Source: Streptomyces koelreuteriae
GTDB lineage: Bacteria > Actinomycetota > Actinomycetes > Streptomycetales > Streptomycetaceae
Direction of reading: 5' to 3'
Length of the DNA: 64,000 nucleotides
Assembly: GCF_018604545.1 (NCBI RefSeq)
Contig: NZ_CP075896.1
Location: 868,001 to 932,000, forward strand
Shown one piece after another: positions 7,900 to 18,359 of the stretch. Position numbers and translations under genes: made by a program. The notes under the pieces are model-generated. The model was not told the DNA's origin. It saw only the letters and a program-made list of their open reading frames with translations, and did no database searches. Within the stretch, counting starts at the first letter, position 1. Each line of letters opens with the position of its first letter.

Positions 7900-8976
7900 T
7901 CACCTCCGGGTCGCCGTGCGCTGGACCCACAGATTGATGAGGACGGCGCCGAGGAGCATCACGCCGAGGAATGCCTTGAACCAGTCGGGGTTCCAGCCGG
8001 CGTAGACGATGCCCTGCTGCACCATGCCGAACATGAAGGCGCCGAAGACCGGGCCGATCGCGGAGCCGTAGCCACCGGTGAGCAGACAGCCGCCGATGAC
8101 GGCGGCGGCGATGTAGATGAGCTCGATACCGACGCCCTCGCCGGACTGCACGGTGTTGAAGGAGAACAGCTGGTGCATGCCGACGAACCAGGCGCCGAAG
8201 CCGACCAGCATGAACAGCGAGATCTTGGTGAAGGTCACCGGGACGCCGACGGCCCGGGCGGAGTGCTTGTTGCCGCCGACCGCGAAGATCCAGTTGCCGT
8301 ACTTGGTGCGCAGCAGGACCCAGGTGGCCAGGGCCGCGAAGACCAGCCACCACACCACGGTGATCTTGACGTTGACCCCGCCGACCTCGAAGGACGAGGC
8401 GAAGAGCTTCTGCGCCTGGGTGAAGCCGTCCATGTCGCTGATGTCGTCGGTGGCGACGTTCCCGGTGACCAGCTTGGTGACGGCGAGGTTCACGCCCTGG
8501 AGGATCAGGAAGGTGCCCAGGGTGACCAGGAAGCTCGGCAGGCCGGTCTTGACCAGCAGCCAGCCGTTGAACGCGCCGATCGCGAGCGACACGATCAGGG
8601 CGACGATCACGCCCACCCAGACGTTCAGGGTCAGCTGGTAGCTGAGCATCGACGCGGTCAGCGCCGAGGTGATCACGGCGACACCGGCCGACAGGTCGAA
8701 CTCGCCGCCGATCATCAGCAGGGCCACGGGCAGGGCCATGATCCCGATGGTCGACGACTGGTAGAGGATGTTGGCCATCGAGCTGCCATCGCGCACCGGC
8801 GGCGCCGCGATCAGGAAGAACACGAGCACGGCGACGGCGCCGAGGAAGACGCCGACCTCGGGCCGGGCGAGCAGCCGCAGTGCCAGCGGGCGCTGTCGCG
8901 TCCGGCCGTCGGACTGCTTTCGGCCGGGAGCCGGCGGTGTGTCCACCGCCGGCGTGGCCTGCTGGGTCATGCTCAT
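7900..8976 (-). CDS. Sugar ABC transporter permease
   Basis: This protein of about 358 residues has roughly ten hydrophobic helices and the RbsC/AraH-type permease signature region ([13 protein letters not shown] and [23 protein letters not shown]). A Pro/Arg-rich cytoplasmic tail of about 45 residues precedes the first membrane segment. The ATG at 8976 overlaps the TGA stop of the binding-protein gene (TGATG), which supports this start and indicates translational coupling. It forms the membrane channel of the inositol-type importer. Confidence 0.9.
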   Translation of the reverse strand: MSMTQQATPAVDTPPAPGRKQSDGRTRQRPLALRLLARPEVGVFLGAVAVLVFFLIAAPPVRDGSSMANILYQSSTIGIMALPVALLMIGGEFDLSAGVAVITSALTASMLSYQLTLNVWVGVIVALIVSLAIGAFNGWLLVKTGLPSFLVTLGTFLILQGVNLAVTKLVTGNVATDDISDMDGFTQAQKLFASSFEVGGVNVKITVVWWLVFAALATWVLLRTKYGNWIFAVGGNKHSARAVGVPVTFTKISLFMLVGFGAWFVGMHQLFSFNTVQSGEGVGIELIYIAAAVIGGCLLTGGYGSAIGPVFGAFMFGMVQQGIVYAGWNPDWFKAFLGVMLLGAVLINLWVQRTATRR

Positions 8977-9995
8977 CACCGGTTGCCCTTCGCGGCGAAC
9001 TCCCCGATCTTGTCGACGTTGGACTTGTCGACGAAGGCCGGACCGGTCAGCACGGGCTGCTCACCGCCACCGCTGTAGTTGCCGTTGTTCTTGTAGAGCC
9101 ACAGACCGTCGACGGCCAGGTACCCCTGGAGGTAGGGCTGCTGGTCGACGGCGAACTGGATGTCGTCGCTCTTGATGGACTTGATGAGGTCCTTGTTGAG
9201 GTCGAAGGTGGCGACCTTCGCCTTGCTGCCGGCGTCGCCGATCGACTGCACGGCGGTCAGCGCGAAGGGGGCGCCGAGCGTGACGACGTAGTCGATGGAC
9301 GGGTCCTGCTTGAGCTTGGCGGTGATCGTCGACTTCACGCCCGGCATGTCGGTGCCGTTGACGTTCTGGACGTCGAGCTTGCCGTCGAAGGTCTCCTCCA
9401 CGCCGTCGCAGCGCTGGGTGAGACCCACGTTGCCCTGCTCCTGGACGACACAGAGGGCGTGCTTGGCGCCGACCTCGTTGAGCTTCTTGCCGAAGGCCTC
9501 GCCGGCGACGGACTCGTCCTGGCCGAAGAACTCCAGCATGTTGAGCTTCTTCCAGTCGCTCAGGCCGGAGTTGAGGCCGACGACGGGTATGCCGGACTTC
9601 TCGGCCTTGCCTATGACGCCCTTGAGCGCGTCCGGCTTGGCGAGGGTGACGGCGATGCCGTCGACCTTCTGGTCGATCGCGTTCTGGACCAGGTTGGCCT
9701 GGTTGCCCGCGTTCGGGTCGGCGGAGTAGACGAGCTTGATGTTGTCCTTGGCGGCCGCGGCCTCGGCGCCCTTGCGGACGGTGTCCCAGAAGGTGTCGCC
9801 GGGCGCCTGGTGGGTGACGAGGGCGACGGTCATGCGCGGCGTGGTCGCCTTGCCGGCGGAGGCGTTCGCTGCGCCTTCCTCGGCCTCCTTGCCCCCGGAA
9901 CTGCTGGAGCAGCCGGCGAGAGTCAGGGCCGCTGCCGCGGCCACGGCGACGACGGGCGCGATTCTGCGGGAGCGGGGGTGAGAAGAGCGGTCCAT
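8976..9995 (-). CDS. Sugar ABC transporter substrate-binding lipoprotein
   Basis: This protein of about 339 residues has a lipoprotein signal: a basic start, a hydrophobic core and the lipobox LTLAGC near residue 28, followed by a Ser/Gly-rich linker. The mature part is a periplasmic-binding-protein-like fold of the sugar (peripla_BP_4) type, with [17 protein letters not shown] at its start. It is the first gene of the minus-strand operon and probably captures inositol outside the membrane. A GTG 12 nt upstream (10007) is an alternative start. Transcription should begin inside the divergent region at 10140-10209. Confidence 0.9.
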   Translation of the reverse strand: MDRSSHPRSRRIAPVVAVAAAAALTLAGCSSSSGGKEAEEGAANASAGKATTPRMTVALVTHQAPGDTFWDTVRKGAEAAAAKDNIKLVYSADPNAGNQANLVQNAIDQKVDGIAVTLAKPDALKGVIGKAEKSGIPVVGLNSGLSDWKKLNMLEFFGQDESVAGEAFGKKLNEVGAKHALCVVQEQGNVGLTQRCDGVEETFDGKLDVQNVNGTDMPGVKSTITAKLKQDPSIDYVVTLGAPFALTAVQSIGDAGSKAKVATFDLNKDLIKSIKSDDIQFAVDQQPYLQGYLAVDGLWLYKNNGNYSGGGEQPVLTGPAFVDKSNVDKIGEFAAKGNR

Positions 9996-10139
9996 CTTTC
10001 CTGGCACCTCACTGTGCTACTGCGGTGGAAAGGGGAGGGATCACGAAGGGATCCGTGGTCCCGGAGCCTTACGGAGTCCGGATCATGATGCCGCAAACAG
10101 ACTGTGGCGATGCCACGGGATACAAGTCCCTGCCGCGCT

Positions 10140-10209
10140 CGCTGTCAATACTTTGTTAAGACATCATTTCACAAGCAGGTCCGAATGTAAGTACAAACTA
10201 TTGACAGCG
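10140..10209. promoter_or_regulatory. Divergent iol promoter/operator: long inverted repeat carrying both -35 boxes
   Basis: Arm 1 (10140-10156) reads CGCTGTCAATACTTTGT. Arm 2 (10193-10209) is its reverse complement except for one base, giving 16 of 17 matches. Each arm contains TTGACA on the outward-reading strand: 10201-10206 toward iolC, and the complement of 10143-10148 toward the ABC operon. Plausible -10 regions lie about 18 bp downstream (TACACC at 10225 and TGTATC on the minus strand near 10124). The gene-free stretch 10008-10318 holds nothing else that I recognise. A repressor bound here would block both operons at once. Confidence 0.65.
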
Positions 10210-10318
10210 CTGCCCTCCGCGACCTACACCTGAGGGGCGGCAGGTCCCCTGAATCCACGCCCCCACCGTGTCAGGGCGTCCCGGGACCCGCATCCCCAGC
10301 TTCCCGAGGAGGTCGCGC

Positions 10319-11314
10319 ATGGCCGGGCCGGCACAGTATTTCGACTTGATCACGATGGGGCGCATCGGAGTCGACCTCTATCCCCTGCAGACCGGCGTCC
10401 CCCTGGACCGTGTGGAGACGTTCGGGAAATTCCTGGGAGGTTCGGCGGCCAATGTGTCGGTCGCGGCGGCCCGCCTGGGACGCCGTACGGCGGTGATCAC
10501 CCGCACCGGAGACGACCCCTTCGGCACCTACCTGCACGAGGAGCTGAAGTCCTTCGGCGTCGACGACCGCTGGGTCACCCCCGTCGAGGCCTACCCCACG
10601 CCGATCACGTTCTGCGAGATCTTCCCGCCGGACGACTTCCCGCTGTACTTCTACCGCCGCCCCAAGGCCCCGGACCTGGAGATCGGCACCGACGAGCTGG
10701 ACTTCTTCGCGATCCGCGGGGCCCGCATCTTCTGGATCACCGGCACCGGCCTGAGCGAGGAGCCGAGCCGCTCCGCCACGCTCGCCGCCCTCAAGGCCCG
10801 CGACAAGTCCGGCATCACCGTCTTCGACCTCGACTGGCGGCCCATGTTCTGGCGCGACCCCGACGAGGCCCGCCCGTACTACCGCGAGGCCCTCAGCCAC
10901 GCCACCGTCGCGGTCGGCAACCTCGACGAGTGCGAGATCGCCACCGGCGTACGCGAACCGCAGGCCTGCGCGGAGGCGCTGCTGGAGGCGGGCGTGGAGC
11001 TGGCCGTCGTCAAGCAGGGCCCCAAGGGCGTGCTCGCCGTGCACCGCGACGGCACCCGGGCCGAGGTGCCGCCGGTGCCGGTCGAGGTGGTCAACGGCCT
11101 GGGCGCGGGCGACGCCTTCGGCGGCTCGCTCTGCCACGGTCTGCTCGCCGGCTGGGACCTGGAGAAGATCATGCGCCACGCCAACGCCGCCGGCGCCCTC
11201 GTCGCCTCCCGCCTCGCCTGCTCCTCCGCGATGCCGACGGAGTCCGAGGTTTCCGGCCTCCTCGCCGAGGCGCCGGCGTCATCGCCGTCGCCGTCGCCGA
11301 GCACGAGTCTCTGA
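10319..11314 (+). CDS. iolC: 5-dehydro-2-deoxygluconokinase (PfkB family)
   Basis: This 331-residue ribokinase-family enzyme is predicted to phosphorylate 5-dehydro-2-deoxygluconate with ATP in the cytoplasm. It shows the N-terminal PfkB signature around GKFLGGSAANVSVAAARLG, the IolC-specific stretch ITFCEIFPPDDFPLYFYR, and the catalytic anion-hole motif NGLGAGDAFGG near residue 265. A strong GAGGAGG (10306-10312) is 6 nt before the ATG at 10319, which decides the start. The frame also opens 17 codons earlier. It is the first gene of the plus-strand iol operon. Confidence 0.92.
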   Translation: MAGPAQYFDLITMGRIGVDLYPLQTGVPLDRVETFGKFLGGSAANVSVAAARLGRRTAVITRTGDDPFGTYLHEELKSFGVDDRWVTPVEAYPTPITFCEIFPPDDFPLYFYRRPKAPDLEIGTDELDFFAIRGARIFWITGTGLSEEPSRSATLAALKARDKSGITVFDLDWRPMFWRDPDEARPYYREALSHATVAVGNLDECEIATGVREPQACAEALLEAGVELAVVKQGPKGVLAVHRDGTRAEVPPVPVEVVNGLGAGDAFGGSLCHGLLAGWDLEKIMRHANAAGALVASRLACSSAMPTESEVSGLLAEAPASSPSPSPSTSL

Positions 11315-11327
11315 AACGGAGCCCGCA

Positions 11328-12206
11328 TTGAACATCGGCATCCCCGACCTCACCACGGTCAGAGCCCGCAACCCCGAGGCGGCCGCCGAGGCGGCCGCCC
11401 GCCGGGTGCGCCGCCCGCTGATCGGCGACAGCGGCCGGCTGATGATCGTGGCCGCGGACCACCCGGCGCGCGGCGCCCTCGGGGTCGGCGACCGGCGCCT
11501 GGCCATGGCCAACCGCGCCGATCTGCTGGAGCGGCTGTGTGTCGCACTGTCGAGGCCCGGTGTCGACGGGGTGCTCGCCACCGCCGACATCCTGGAGGAC
11601 CTGCTCCTGCTCGGGGTGCTGGAGAACAAGGTCGTCATGGGCTCGATGAACCGCGGCGGACTCGCCGGGGCCTCCTTCGAGATGGACGACCGCTTCACCG
11701 GCCACCGCGCCGAGGACATCGCCCGGCTCCGCTTCGACGCGGGCAAGCTCCTGGTGCGCATCGACTACGACGACCCGGGCTCGCTGACCACGCTGGAGTC
11801 CACGGCCCGTGCCGTCGACGCCATGGCCGCGCACCGGCTGCCCCTTTTCGTGGAGCCGTTCATCTCGCGGCGGGTCGACGGGAAGGTCCGCAACGACCTG
11901 TCCGCCGAAGCGGTCACCCGGTCCGTGGCCATCGCCTCGGGCCTGGGCGGCACCTCCGCCTACACCTGGCTGAAGCTGCCCGTCACCGACGACCCCGACG
12001 ACATGGCCGAGGTGCTGGAGACCTCCACGCTGCCCGTGGTCCTGCTCGGCGGCGAGGTCGGCGAGGACCAGGAGGGCGCCTACGAACGCTGGCGCAAGTC
12101 CCTGCGTCTGCCCACCGTCCAGGGCCTGGTCGTCGGGCGTTCGCTGCTCTACCCGGCCGAGGGCAGCGTGGAACAGGCGGTGGACACGGCCGTCGGCCTG
12201 CTCTGA
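11328..12206 (+). CDS. Cgl0159-family (beta/alpha)8 protein, probable IolJ-type aldolase
   Basis: This 292-residue TIM-barrel protein resembles the class I aldolase-like family exemplified by Cgl0159 of Corynebacterium glutamicum, which is found in inositol clusters. Recognisable parts are IVAADHPARGAL near the N-terminus, SMNRGGL, and the Lys in TSAYTWLKLPV that could form a Schiff base. Its place after iolC suggests that it cleaves 2-deoxy-5-keto-gluconate 6-phosphate to dihydroxyacetone phosphate and malonate semialdehyde, the job of IolJ elsewhere. The start is TTG at 11328 with GGAG 6 nt upstream. The function is inferred from context. Confidence 0.75.
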   Translation: MNIGIPDLTTVRARNPEAAAEAAARRVRRPLIGDSGRLMIVAADHPARGALGVGDRRLAMANRADLLERLCVALSRPGVDGVLATADILEDLLLLGVLENKVVMGSMNRGGLAGASFEMDDRFTGHRAEDIARLRFDAGKLLVRIDYDDPGSLTTLESTARAVDAMAAHRLPLFVEPFISRRVDGKVRNDLSAEAVTRSVAIASGLGGTSAYTWLKLPVTDDPDDMAEVLETSTLPVVLLGGEVGEDQEGAYERWRKSLRLPTVQGLVVGRSLLYPAEGSVEQAVDTAVGLL

Positions 12207-12213
12207 CGCACCT

Positions 12214-12276
12214 GGCACCTGCTGTGATGCAAGAGCAACCTGCTGTGATTCAAGTGGCACCTGCTGTGATCCGAAA
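12214..12276. repeat. Three tandem 21-bp repeats between the aldolase gene and iolB
   Basis: Units at 12214-12234, 12235-12255 and 12256-12276 share the core CCTGCTGTGAT and begin GGCA, GCAA and GGCA. The period is exactly 21 bp, two turns of B-DNA, and the array ends 12 nt before the iolB ATG. Such spacing would present three protein sites on one DNA face, or a repeated element in the mRNA leader of iolB. A fourth partial unit (GGCAC) starts at 12277. Confidence 0.85.
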
Positions 12277-12288
12277 GGCACACACACG

Positions 12289-13182
12289 ATGACGTATCAC
12301 CTTCCCGCGGGTAAGGCCCTCGGCGGCCCCTACATCGTCGACATCACGCCCGAGAAGGCCGGCTGGGGCCACTCCAGCCTGCGGATCCTGGAGCTGCCGC
12401 CGGGCGGCACGCACTCCTTCGAGACCGGCGACAGCGAGTGGATCGTCGTCCCGCTGAGCGGCGGCTGCACGGTCGCCGCGGCGGACGACTTCGGCCGGGA
12501 CACCTTCGAACTCCGGGGCCGCCGGGACGTGTTCAGCGGCGTCAGCGACTTCGCCTATGTGCCGCGCGACGCGCGGGCGACCGTGACCTCCGCCGCCGGC
12601 GGGCGGTTCGCGCTGACCGGCGCGCGCTGCGAGCGCCGGCTGCCCGCCCGCTACGGAGCGGCCTCCGACGTGCCCGTGGAGCTGCGGGGCACCGGCAACT
12701 GCTCCCGGCAGGTCAACAACTTCGGCGCGGCGGGCGTGTTCGAGTGCGACAAGCTCATCGCGGTCGAGGTGATCACGCCGGGCGGCAACTGGTCGTCGTT
12801 CCCGCCGCACAAGCACGACGAGCACCGGCCGGGCGAGGAGTCCGTGCTGGAGGAGATCTACTACTTCGAGTTCGCCGGCCACGAGGGCATCCCCGGCCTC
12901 GGCTACCAGCGGGTCTCCCCCTCCGGCCCCGGCCGGGACACCGACGTGCTGGCCGAGGTCCGCGACGGCGACGTGGTCCTCATCCCGGACGGCTGGCACG
13001 GGCCCTCGATGGCGACCCCCGGCCACCACATGTACTACCTCAACGTCATGGCGGGCCCGGAGGCCGAGCGCGCCTGGCTGATCTGCGACCACCCCGACCA
13101 CGCCTGGGTCCGCGACACCTGGCCGGACCAGCCGGTCGACCCCCGACTCCCCCTCTACACCGCCCCGGAGACCTCCGCATGA
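12289..13182 (+). CDS. iolB: 5-deoxy-glucuronate isomerase
   Basis: This 297-residue protein matches IolB/KduI-type cupins. It is predicted to isomerise 5-deoxy-glucuronate to 5-dehydro-2-deoxygluconate. The metal-binding cupin residues lie in FPPHKHDEHRPGEESVLEEIYYFEF (His, His, Glu; about residues 165-190) with a later His in IPDGWHGPSMATPGHHMYYLNVM. The family signature at the N-terminus, YHLPAGKALGGPYIVDITPEKAGW, is present. The stop codon overlaps the iolD ATG by 4 nt (ATGA), so translation of the two is coupled. Confidence 0.93.
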   Translation: MTYHLPAGKALGGPYIVDITPEKAGWGHSSLRILELPPGGTHSFETGDSEWIVVPLSGGCTVAAADDFGRDTFELRGRRDVFSGVSDFAYVPRDARATVTSAAGGRFALTGARCERRLPARYGAASDVPVELRGTGNCSRQVNNFGAAGVFECDKLIAVEVITPGGNWSSFPPHKHDEHRPGEESVLEEIYYFEFAGHEGIPGLGYQRVSPSGPGRDTDVLAEVRDGDVVLIPDGWHGPSMATPGHHMYYLNVMAGPEAERAWLICDHPDHAWVRDTWPDQPVDPRLPLYTAPETSA

Positions 13183-15053
13183 ACGCCCGCACCCGCCGAC
13201 TGACGACCGCCCAGGCCCTGGTGCGGTTCCTGTCCGCCCAGTACACCGAGCGGGACGGCGTGCGGCGCCGGCTGATCGCCGGGACCTGGGGCATCTTCGG
13301 CCATGGCAACGTCGCCGGCGTCGGCCAGGCCCTCGTGGAAGTCGGCGAGGACGTCATGCCGTTCCACCAGGGCCGCAACGAACAGTCCATGGTGCACGCT
13401 GCGGTCGGCTACGCCCGGCAGCTGAACCGCCTGTCCGCGCAGGCGGTGACGACCTCGATCGGCCCGGGCGCCACCAACCTGGTCACCGGTGCCGCGCTGG
13501 CGACGATCAACCGGCTGCCGGTGCTGCTGCTGCCCGGTGACTACTTCGCCTCGCACGCCCCCGATCCGCTGCTCCAGCAGTTGGAGCACCCCGTCGAGGC
13601 GGATGTGTCGGTCAACGACACGCTGCGCCCGGTGTCGCGGTACTTCGACCGGATCACCCGCCCCGAGGCGCTGATCCCCTCGGCGCTCCAGGCCATGCGC
13701 GTGCTGGCCGACCCGGCCGAGACCGGCGCCGTCACCCTCGCCCTGCCGCAGGACGTGCAGGCGGAGGCGTACGACTGGCCGGAGGAGTTCTTCGCCGAGC
13801 GCGTCTGGTCCGTACGGCGTCCCGCGCCGGACCCGGTGGAGCTGACCGCTGCCGTCGAGGCGATCCGGTCGGCCGAGCGCCCGCTGATCGTGGCGGGCGG
13901 CGGCGTCCACCACAGCGAGGCCGAGCAGGCGCTGAAGGCGTTCGTGGAGGCCACGGGTGTCCCGGTCGCCTCCACCCAGGCCGGCAAGGGCTCGCTGCGC
14001 CACGACCACCCCTCCGACCTCGGCGGCATCGGCCACACCGGCACGGCGGTCAGCGACGATCTCGCCCGCACCGCCGACCTCGTGATCGGTGTCGGCACCC
14101 GCTACACCGACTTCACCACGGCCTCGGGCACGCTCTTCCAGAACCCCGAAGTGCGGTTCCTCAACGTCAACATCACCGGCTTCGACGCCCACAAGCTGGC
14201 GGCCCGCACGCTGGTCTGCGACGCGCGGTCGGGCCTGGAGCGGCTGCTGGAGGCGCTGACCGGCCACCGCGTGAGCGAGGCGTACGAGGCGGAGTACCGC
14301 TCCGGCAAGGACCGCTGGGACGAGATCGTCGAGGCCGTCTACCGCGCCGACGACGAGAACGCCGTGCCGACCCAGACGCAGGTGCTAGGGGCCCTGGACG
14401 CGGCCGTCGGCGACGACGACGTGGTGATCAACGCCGCCGGTTCGCTCCCCGGCGACCTGCACAAGCTGTGGCGCTCCCGCAGCCCGCGCCAGTACCACCT
14501 GGAGTACGGCTACTCCTGCATGGGCTACGAGATCCCGGCCGGCATCGGCGTCCAGCAGGCCGCCCCGGGCACCCCGGTCTGGGCGCTGGTCGGCGACGGC
14601 ACCTATCTGATGATGCCGACGGAGATCGTCACGGCCGTCCAGGAGGGCCTGCCCGTCAACATCGTCCTCATCCAGAACCACGGCTACGCCTCCATCGGCG
14701 GTCTGTCGCAGGAGATCGGCGGCGAGCGCTTCGGCACGGCCTACCGCTTCCGGGCCGCCGACGGCACCTTCACCGGCGACCCGCTCCCGGTCGACCTGGC
14801 CGCCAACGCCGCCAGCCTCGGCATGGACGTGCTGCGCGCCAAGTCGGTGCGCGAGTTGCGCGAGGCTCTTGCCGCTGCCCGCGCCTCCGACCGGCCGACG
14901 TGCGTCTACGTCGAGACCGACCCGGCCCCGACGGCTCCCCCGGCCGAGGCCTGGTGGGACGTGCCGGTGGCCGAGACCGCCTCCCGCGAGGCCGCCGTGG
15001 AGGCCCGCGAGCGCTACGAGCGCCAGGTCGCCGATCGCCGCCGCCACCTCTGA
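13179..15053 (+). CDS. iolD: 3D-(3,5/4)-trihydroxycyclohexane-1,2-dione hydrolase, ThDP-dependent
   Basis: This 624-residue thiamine-diphosphate enzyme hydrolytically opens the cyclic diketone to 5-deoxy-glucuronate. The ThDP-binding motif begins GDGTYLMMPTEIVTAVQEG and ends in IQNHG near residue 490. The N-terminal Pyr domain carries the Glu in FHQGRNEQSMVHAA, and a central Rossmann-like domain lies between (IVAGGGVHHSEAEQ). The ATG at 13179 overlaps the iolB stop; the open frame continues upstream through iolB but is not coding there. Length agrees with known IolD proteins. Confidence 0.94.
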   Translation: MNARTRRLTTAQALVRFLSAQYTERDGVRRRLIAGTWGIFGHGNVAGVGQALVEVGEDVMPFHQGRNEQSMVHAAVGYARQLNRLSAQAVTTSIGPGATNLVTGAALATINRLPVLLLPGDYFASHAPDPLLQQLEHPVEADVSVNDTLRPVSRYFDRITRPEALIPSALQAMRVLADPAETGAVTLALPQDVQAEAYDWPEEFFAERVWSVRRPAPDPVELTAAVEAIRSAERPLIVAGGGVHHSEAEQALKAFVEATGVPVASTQAGKGSLRHDHPSDLGGIGHTGTAVSDDLARTADLVIGVGTRYTDFTTASGTLFQNPEVRFLNVNITGFDAHKLAARTLVCDARSGLERLLEALTGHRVSEAYEAEYRSGKDRWDEIVEAVYRADDENAVPTQTQVLGALDAAVGDDDVVINAAGSLPGDLHKLWRSRSPRQYHLEYGYSCMGYEIPAGIGVQQAAPGTPVWALVGDGTYLMMPTEIVTAVQEGLPVNIVLIQNHGYASIGGLSQEIGGERFGTAYRFRAADGTFTGDPLPVDLAANAASLGMDVLRAKSVRELREALAAARASDRPTCVYVETDPAPTAPPAEAWWDVPVAETASREAAVEARERYERQVADRRRHL

Positions 15054-15095
15054 ACTCCCCACTGACATCAGGCTCCACGAAAGGCCCCGCACACG

Positions 15096-16589
<1,494 letters not shown>

Positions 16590-16612
16590 CACCCGTAAGG
16601 GGGGGTTCATCC

Positions 16613-17398
16613 ATGGCGAAGACCGGTGACCGGGCCCGCAGCACGGCCGCCCCGGCACTCAGCTCACTGGACTTCGCCCTGGACCGGGGCAGTCCCGTGC
16701 CGCTGTACCACCAACTCGCGCAGCAGCTGGAGGCGGCGATCGAGCACGGGGTCCTCATCCCGGGCAACCTCCTGGGCAACGAGGTGGACCTCTCGGTGCG
16801 CCTCGGCCTGTCCCGCCCCACCGTCCGCCAGGCCATCCAGTCCCTCGTCGACAAGGGGCTGCTGGTCCGGCGGCGCGGGGTGGGTACGCAGGTGGTGCAC
16901 AGCCAGGTCAAGCGCCCGCTGGAGCTGAGCAGCCTCTACGACGACCTGGAGGAGGCCGGGCAGGGGCCGACCACCGAGGTCGTGCGCAACGAGGTCGTTC
17001 CGGCGTCCTGCGATGTCGCGGCCGCGCTCGGTGTCGCCGAGGGCAGCGAGGTCACCGCCCTGGAACGGCTGCGCCGCACCCACGGCCAGCCAGTCGCCCT
17101 GCTGTGCAACTTCCTGCCGTCCGCCCTGCTGGACCTCGACAGCGCCCGTCTGGAGTCGACGGGCCTGTACCGGATGATGCGCACGGCCGGCATCACCCTG
17201 CACAGCGCCCGCCAGACCGTCGGCGCCCGCGCCGCCACCGCCGAGGAGGCCGCCCGCCTGGACGAGCGGGAGGGCGCGGCCCTGCTCACCATGCAGCGAA
17301 CGGCGTACGACGACACCGGGCGCCCGGTCGAGTACGGGACGCACATCTACCGGGCGTCGCGCTACACCTTCGACTTCCAGCTGCTGGTGAGGCCCTGA
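16613..17398 (+). CDS. GntR/HutC-family transcriptional regulator
   Basis: This 261-residue protein has a GntR winged helix at residues 25-95 (PLYHQLAQQLEAAIEHG, then LSVRLGLSRPTVRQAIQSLVDKGLLVRRRGVGTQV) and a HutC/UTRA effector domain at about 115-255. It is the last gene of the iol operon, so it is the best local candidate for the inositol-responsive repressor. In Streptomyces coelicolor a GntR-type IolR is known to control the iol genes; orthology is likely but was not tested here. Its target may be the inverted repeat at 10140-10209. Confidence 0.87.
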   Translation: MAKTGDRARSTAAPALSSLDFALDRGSPVPLYHQLAQQLEAAIEHGVLIPGNLLGNEVDLSVRLGLSRPTVRQAIQSLVDKGLLVRRRGVGTQVVHSQVKRPLELSSLYDDLEEAGQGPTTEVVRNEVVPASCDVAAALGVAEGSEVTALERLRRTHGQPVALLCNFLPSALLDLDSARLESTGLYRMMRTAGITLHSARQTVGARAATAEEAARLDEREGAALLTMQRTAYDDTGRPVEYGTHIYRASRYTFDFQLLVRP

Positions 17399-17405
17399 GA
17401 GGTTC

Positions 17406-18230
17406 CTAGGAGCGGCTCTCCCTGCGCAGCATCCGGCTGAACGGCGTGTCCGGGCGGTCCATGCGCTCGCCGTCCAGCGTGATGTCCACGGCCTCGTTGA
17501 AGAAGGCGACGCGCCCCTGGACCGCCGCCACCGCGGGCAGCGGGGCGGCGTAGCTCCAGAGGATGTTGGGCGGCACCTCGCTCTCGCCGCGCCAGGACCA
17601 GTACTCGGCGGTGCCCTTGTAGGGGCAGCCGGTGCTGTGGTCGGTGGCGTCGAACAGGTCGAGGCGGACGTCCTCGCGGGGGAGGTAGTAGCGGGTCGGC
17701 AGGGAGGTCTCGAAGAGCAGGACGGGGTCCCGGGTGTCCGCGACGAGCTGCCCGTCGATCTCGACCTGGACATGGCGGCTGCTCGGCAGAGCGTCCACGC
17801 GTTTGTGCGGGTCACGGGGGTGGATGAAGATCTCCTCGTCCTCCTCGTACCAGTGGTCGAGGCCGGTGTCGGTGCGCAGGAACCACTCGAAGGCGATGTG
17901 ACCGGCCAGGTCGTCGGCGGGGAACGTCCAGGCCGCGTTGGAGCGCACCTCGCCCTCCGCGTCGAGGTCGTAGAAGATCCGGGAGCCGGTGTGTTTGCCG
18001 GTGGGCGGGTTCTCCGCCGGGCGCAGGAGGTCGGTGCGGACGTCGGCGCGCGGGAAGACGTACTGCGGCACCGGCAGATGGGGTTCCCAGACGAGCACGG
18101 GGTGCCGGCTGTCGACGACGGTGACGTCGCCCTTGCGGCCGCGCACCCAGCGGTCGCTGGGCTCCCAGAGAAGGCCTTCGGGGGTGGTCCTGATCGTCGG
18201 GGCGGCGGTGTGGGCCGGGCGGATGGTCAT
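17406..18230 (-). CDS. DUF427 domain-containing protein (two copies of the domain)
   Basis: This 274-residue protein contains two DUF427 repeats. Each has a conserved Arg-Tyr or Val-Phe strand followed by REDV or RADV (VFPRADVRTDLL and YYLPREDVRLDL), a G-T-A-E-Y-W or G-S-R-I-F-Y strand, and a later I-x-W-S-Y or A-x-W-T-F strand. The function of the family is not established. The start at 18230 was chosen because similarity begins there; the open frame runs 30 codons further upstream. It converges on the gntR gene with only 7 nt between stops. Confidence 0.85.
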   Translation of the reverse strand: MTIRPAHTAAPTIRTTPEGLLWEPSDRWVRGRKGDVTVVDSRHPVLVWEPHLPVPQYVFPRADVRTDLLRPAENPPTGKHTGSRIFYDLDAEGEVRSNAAWTFPADDLAGHIAFEWFLRTDTGLDHWYEEDEEIFIHPRDPHKRVDALPSSRHVQVEIDGQLVADTRDPVLLFETSLPTRYYLPREDVRLDLFDATDHSTGCPYKGTAEYWSWRGESEVPPNILWSYAAPLPAVAAVQGRVAFFNEAVDITLDGERMDRPDTPFSRMLRRESRS

Positions 18231-18359
18231 GGCCGGTGCTCCTTCCGGAGGTCCGGATGTCCGGTTCCTTCCCACGGTCCCACGGTCTCGGCGCCCCGGG
18301 CCGGGCCGGAGAGCCCGCACTAAGCTGTAGGGACCGTACGTTCAGGCCATGAGGCGCTC

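Noticed and set aside
12438..13178. Upstream extension of iolD by about 247 codons
   Set aside because: This stretch is another frame of iolB. IolD similarity and normal length start at 13179, where the ATG overlaps the iolB stop.
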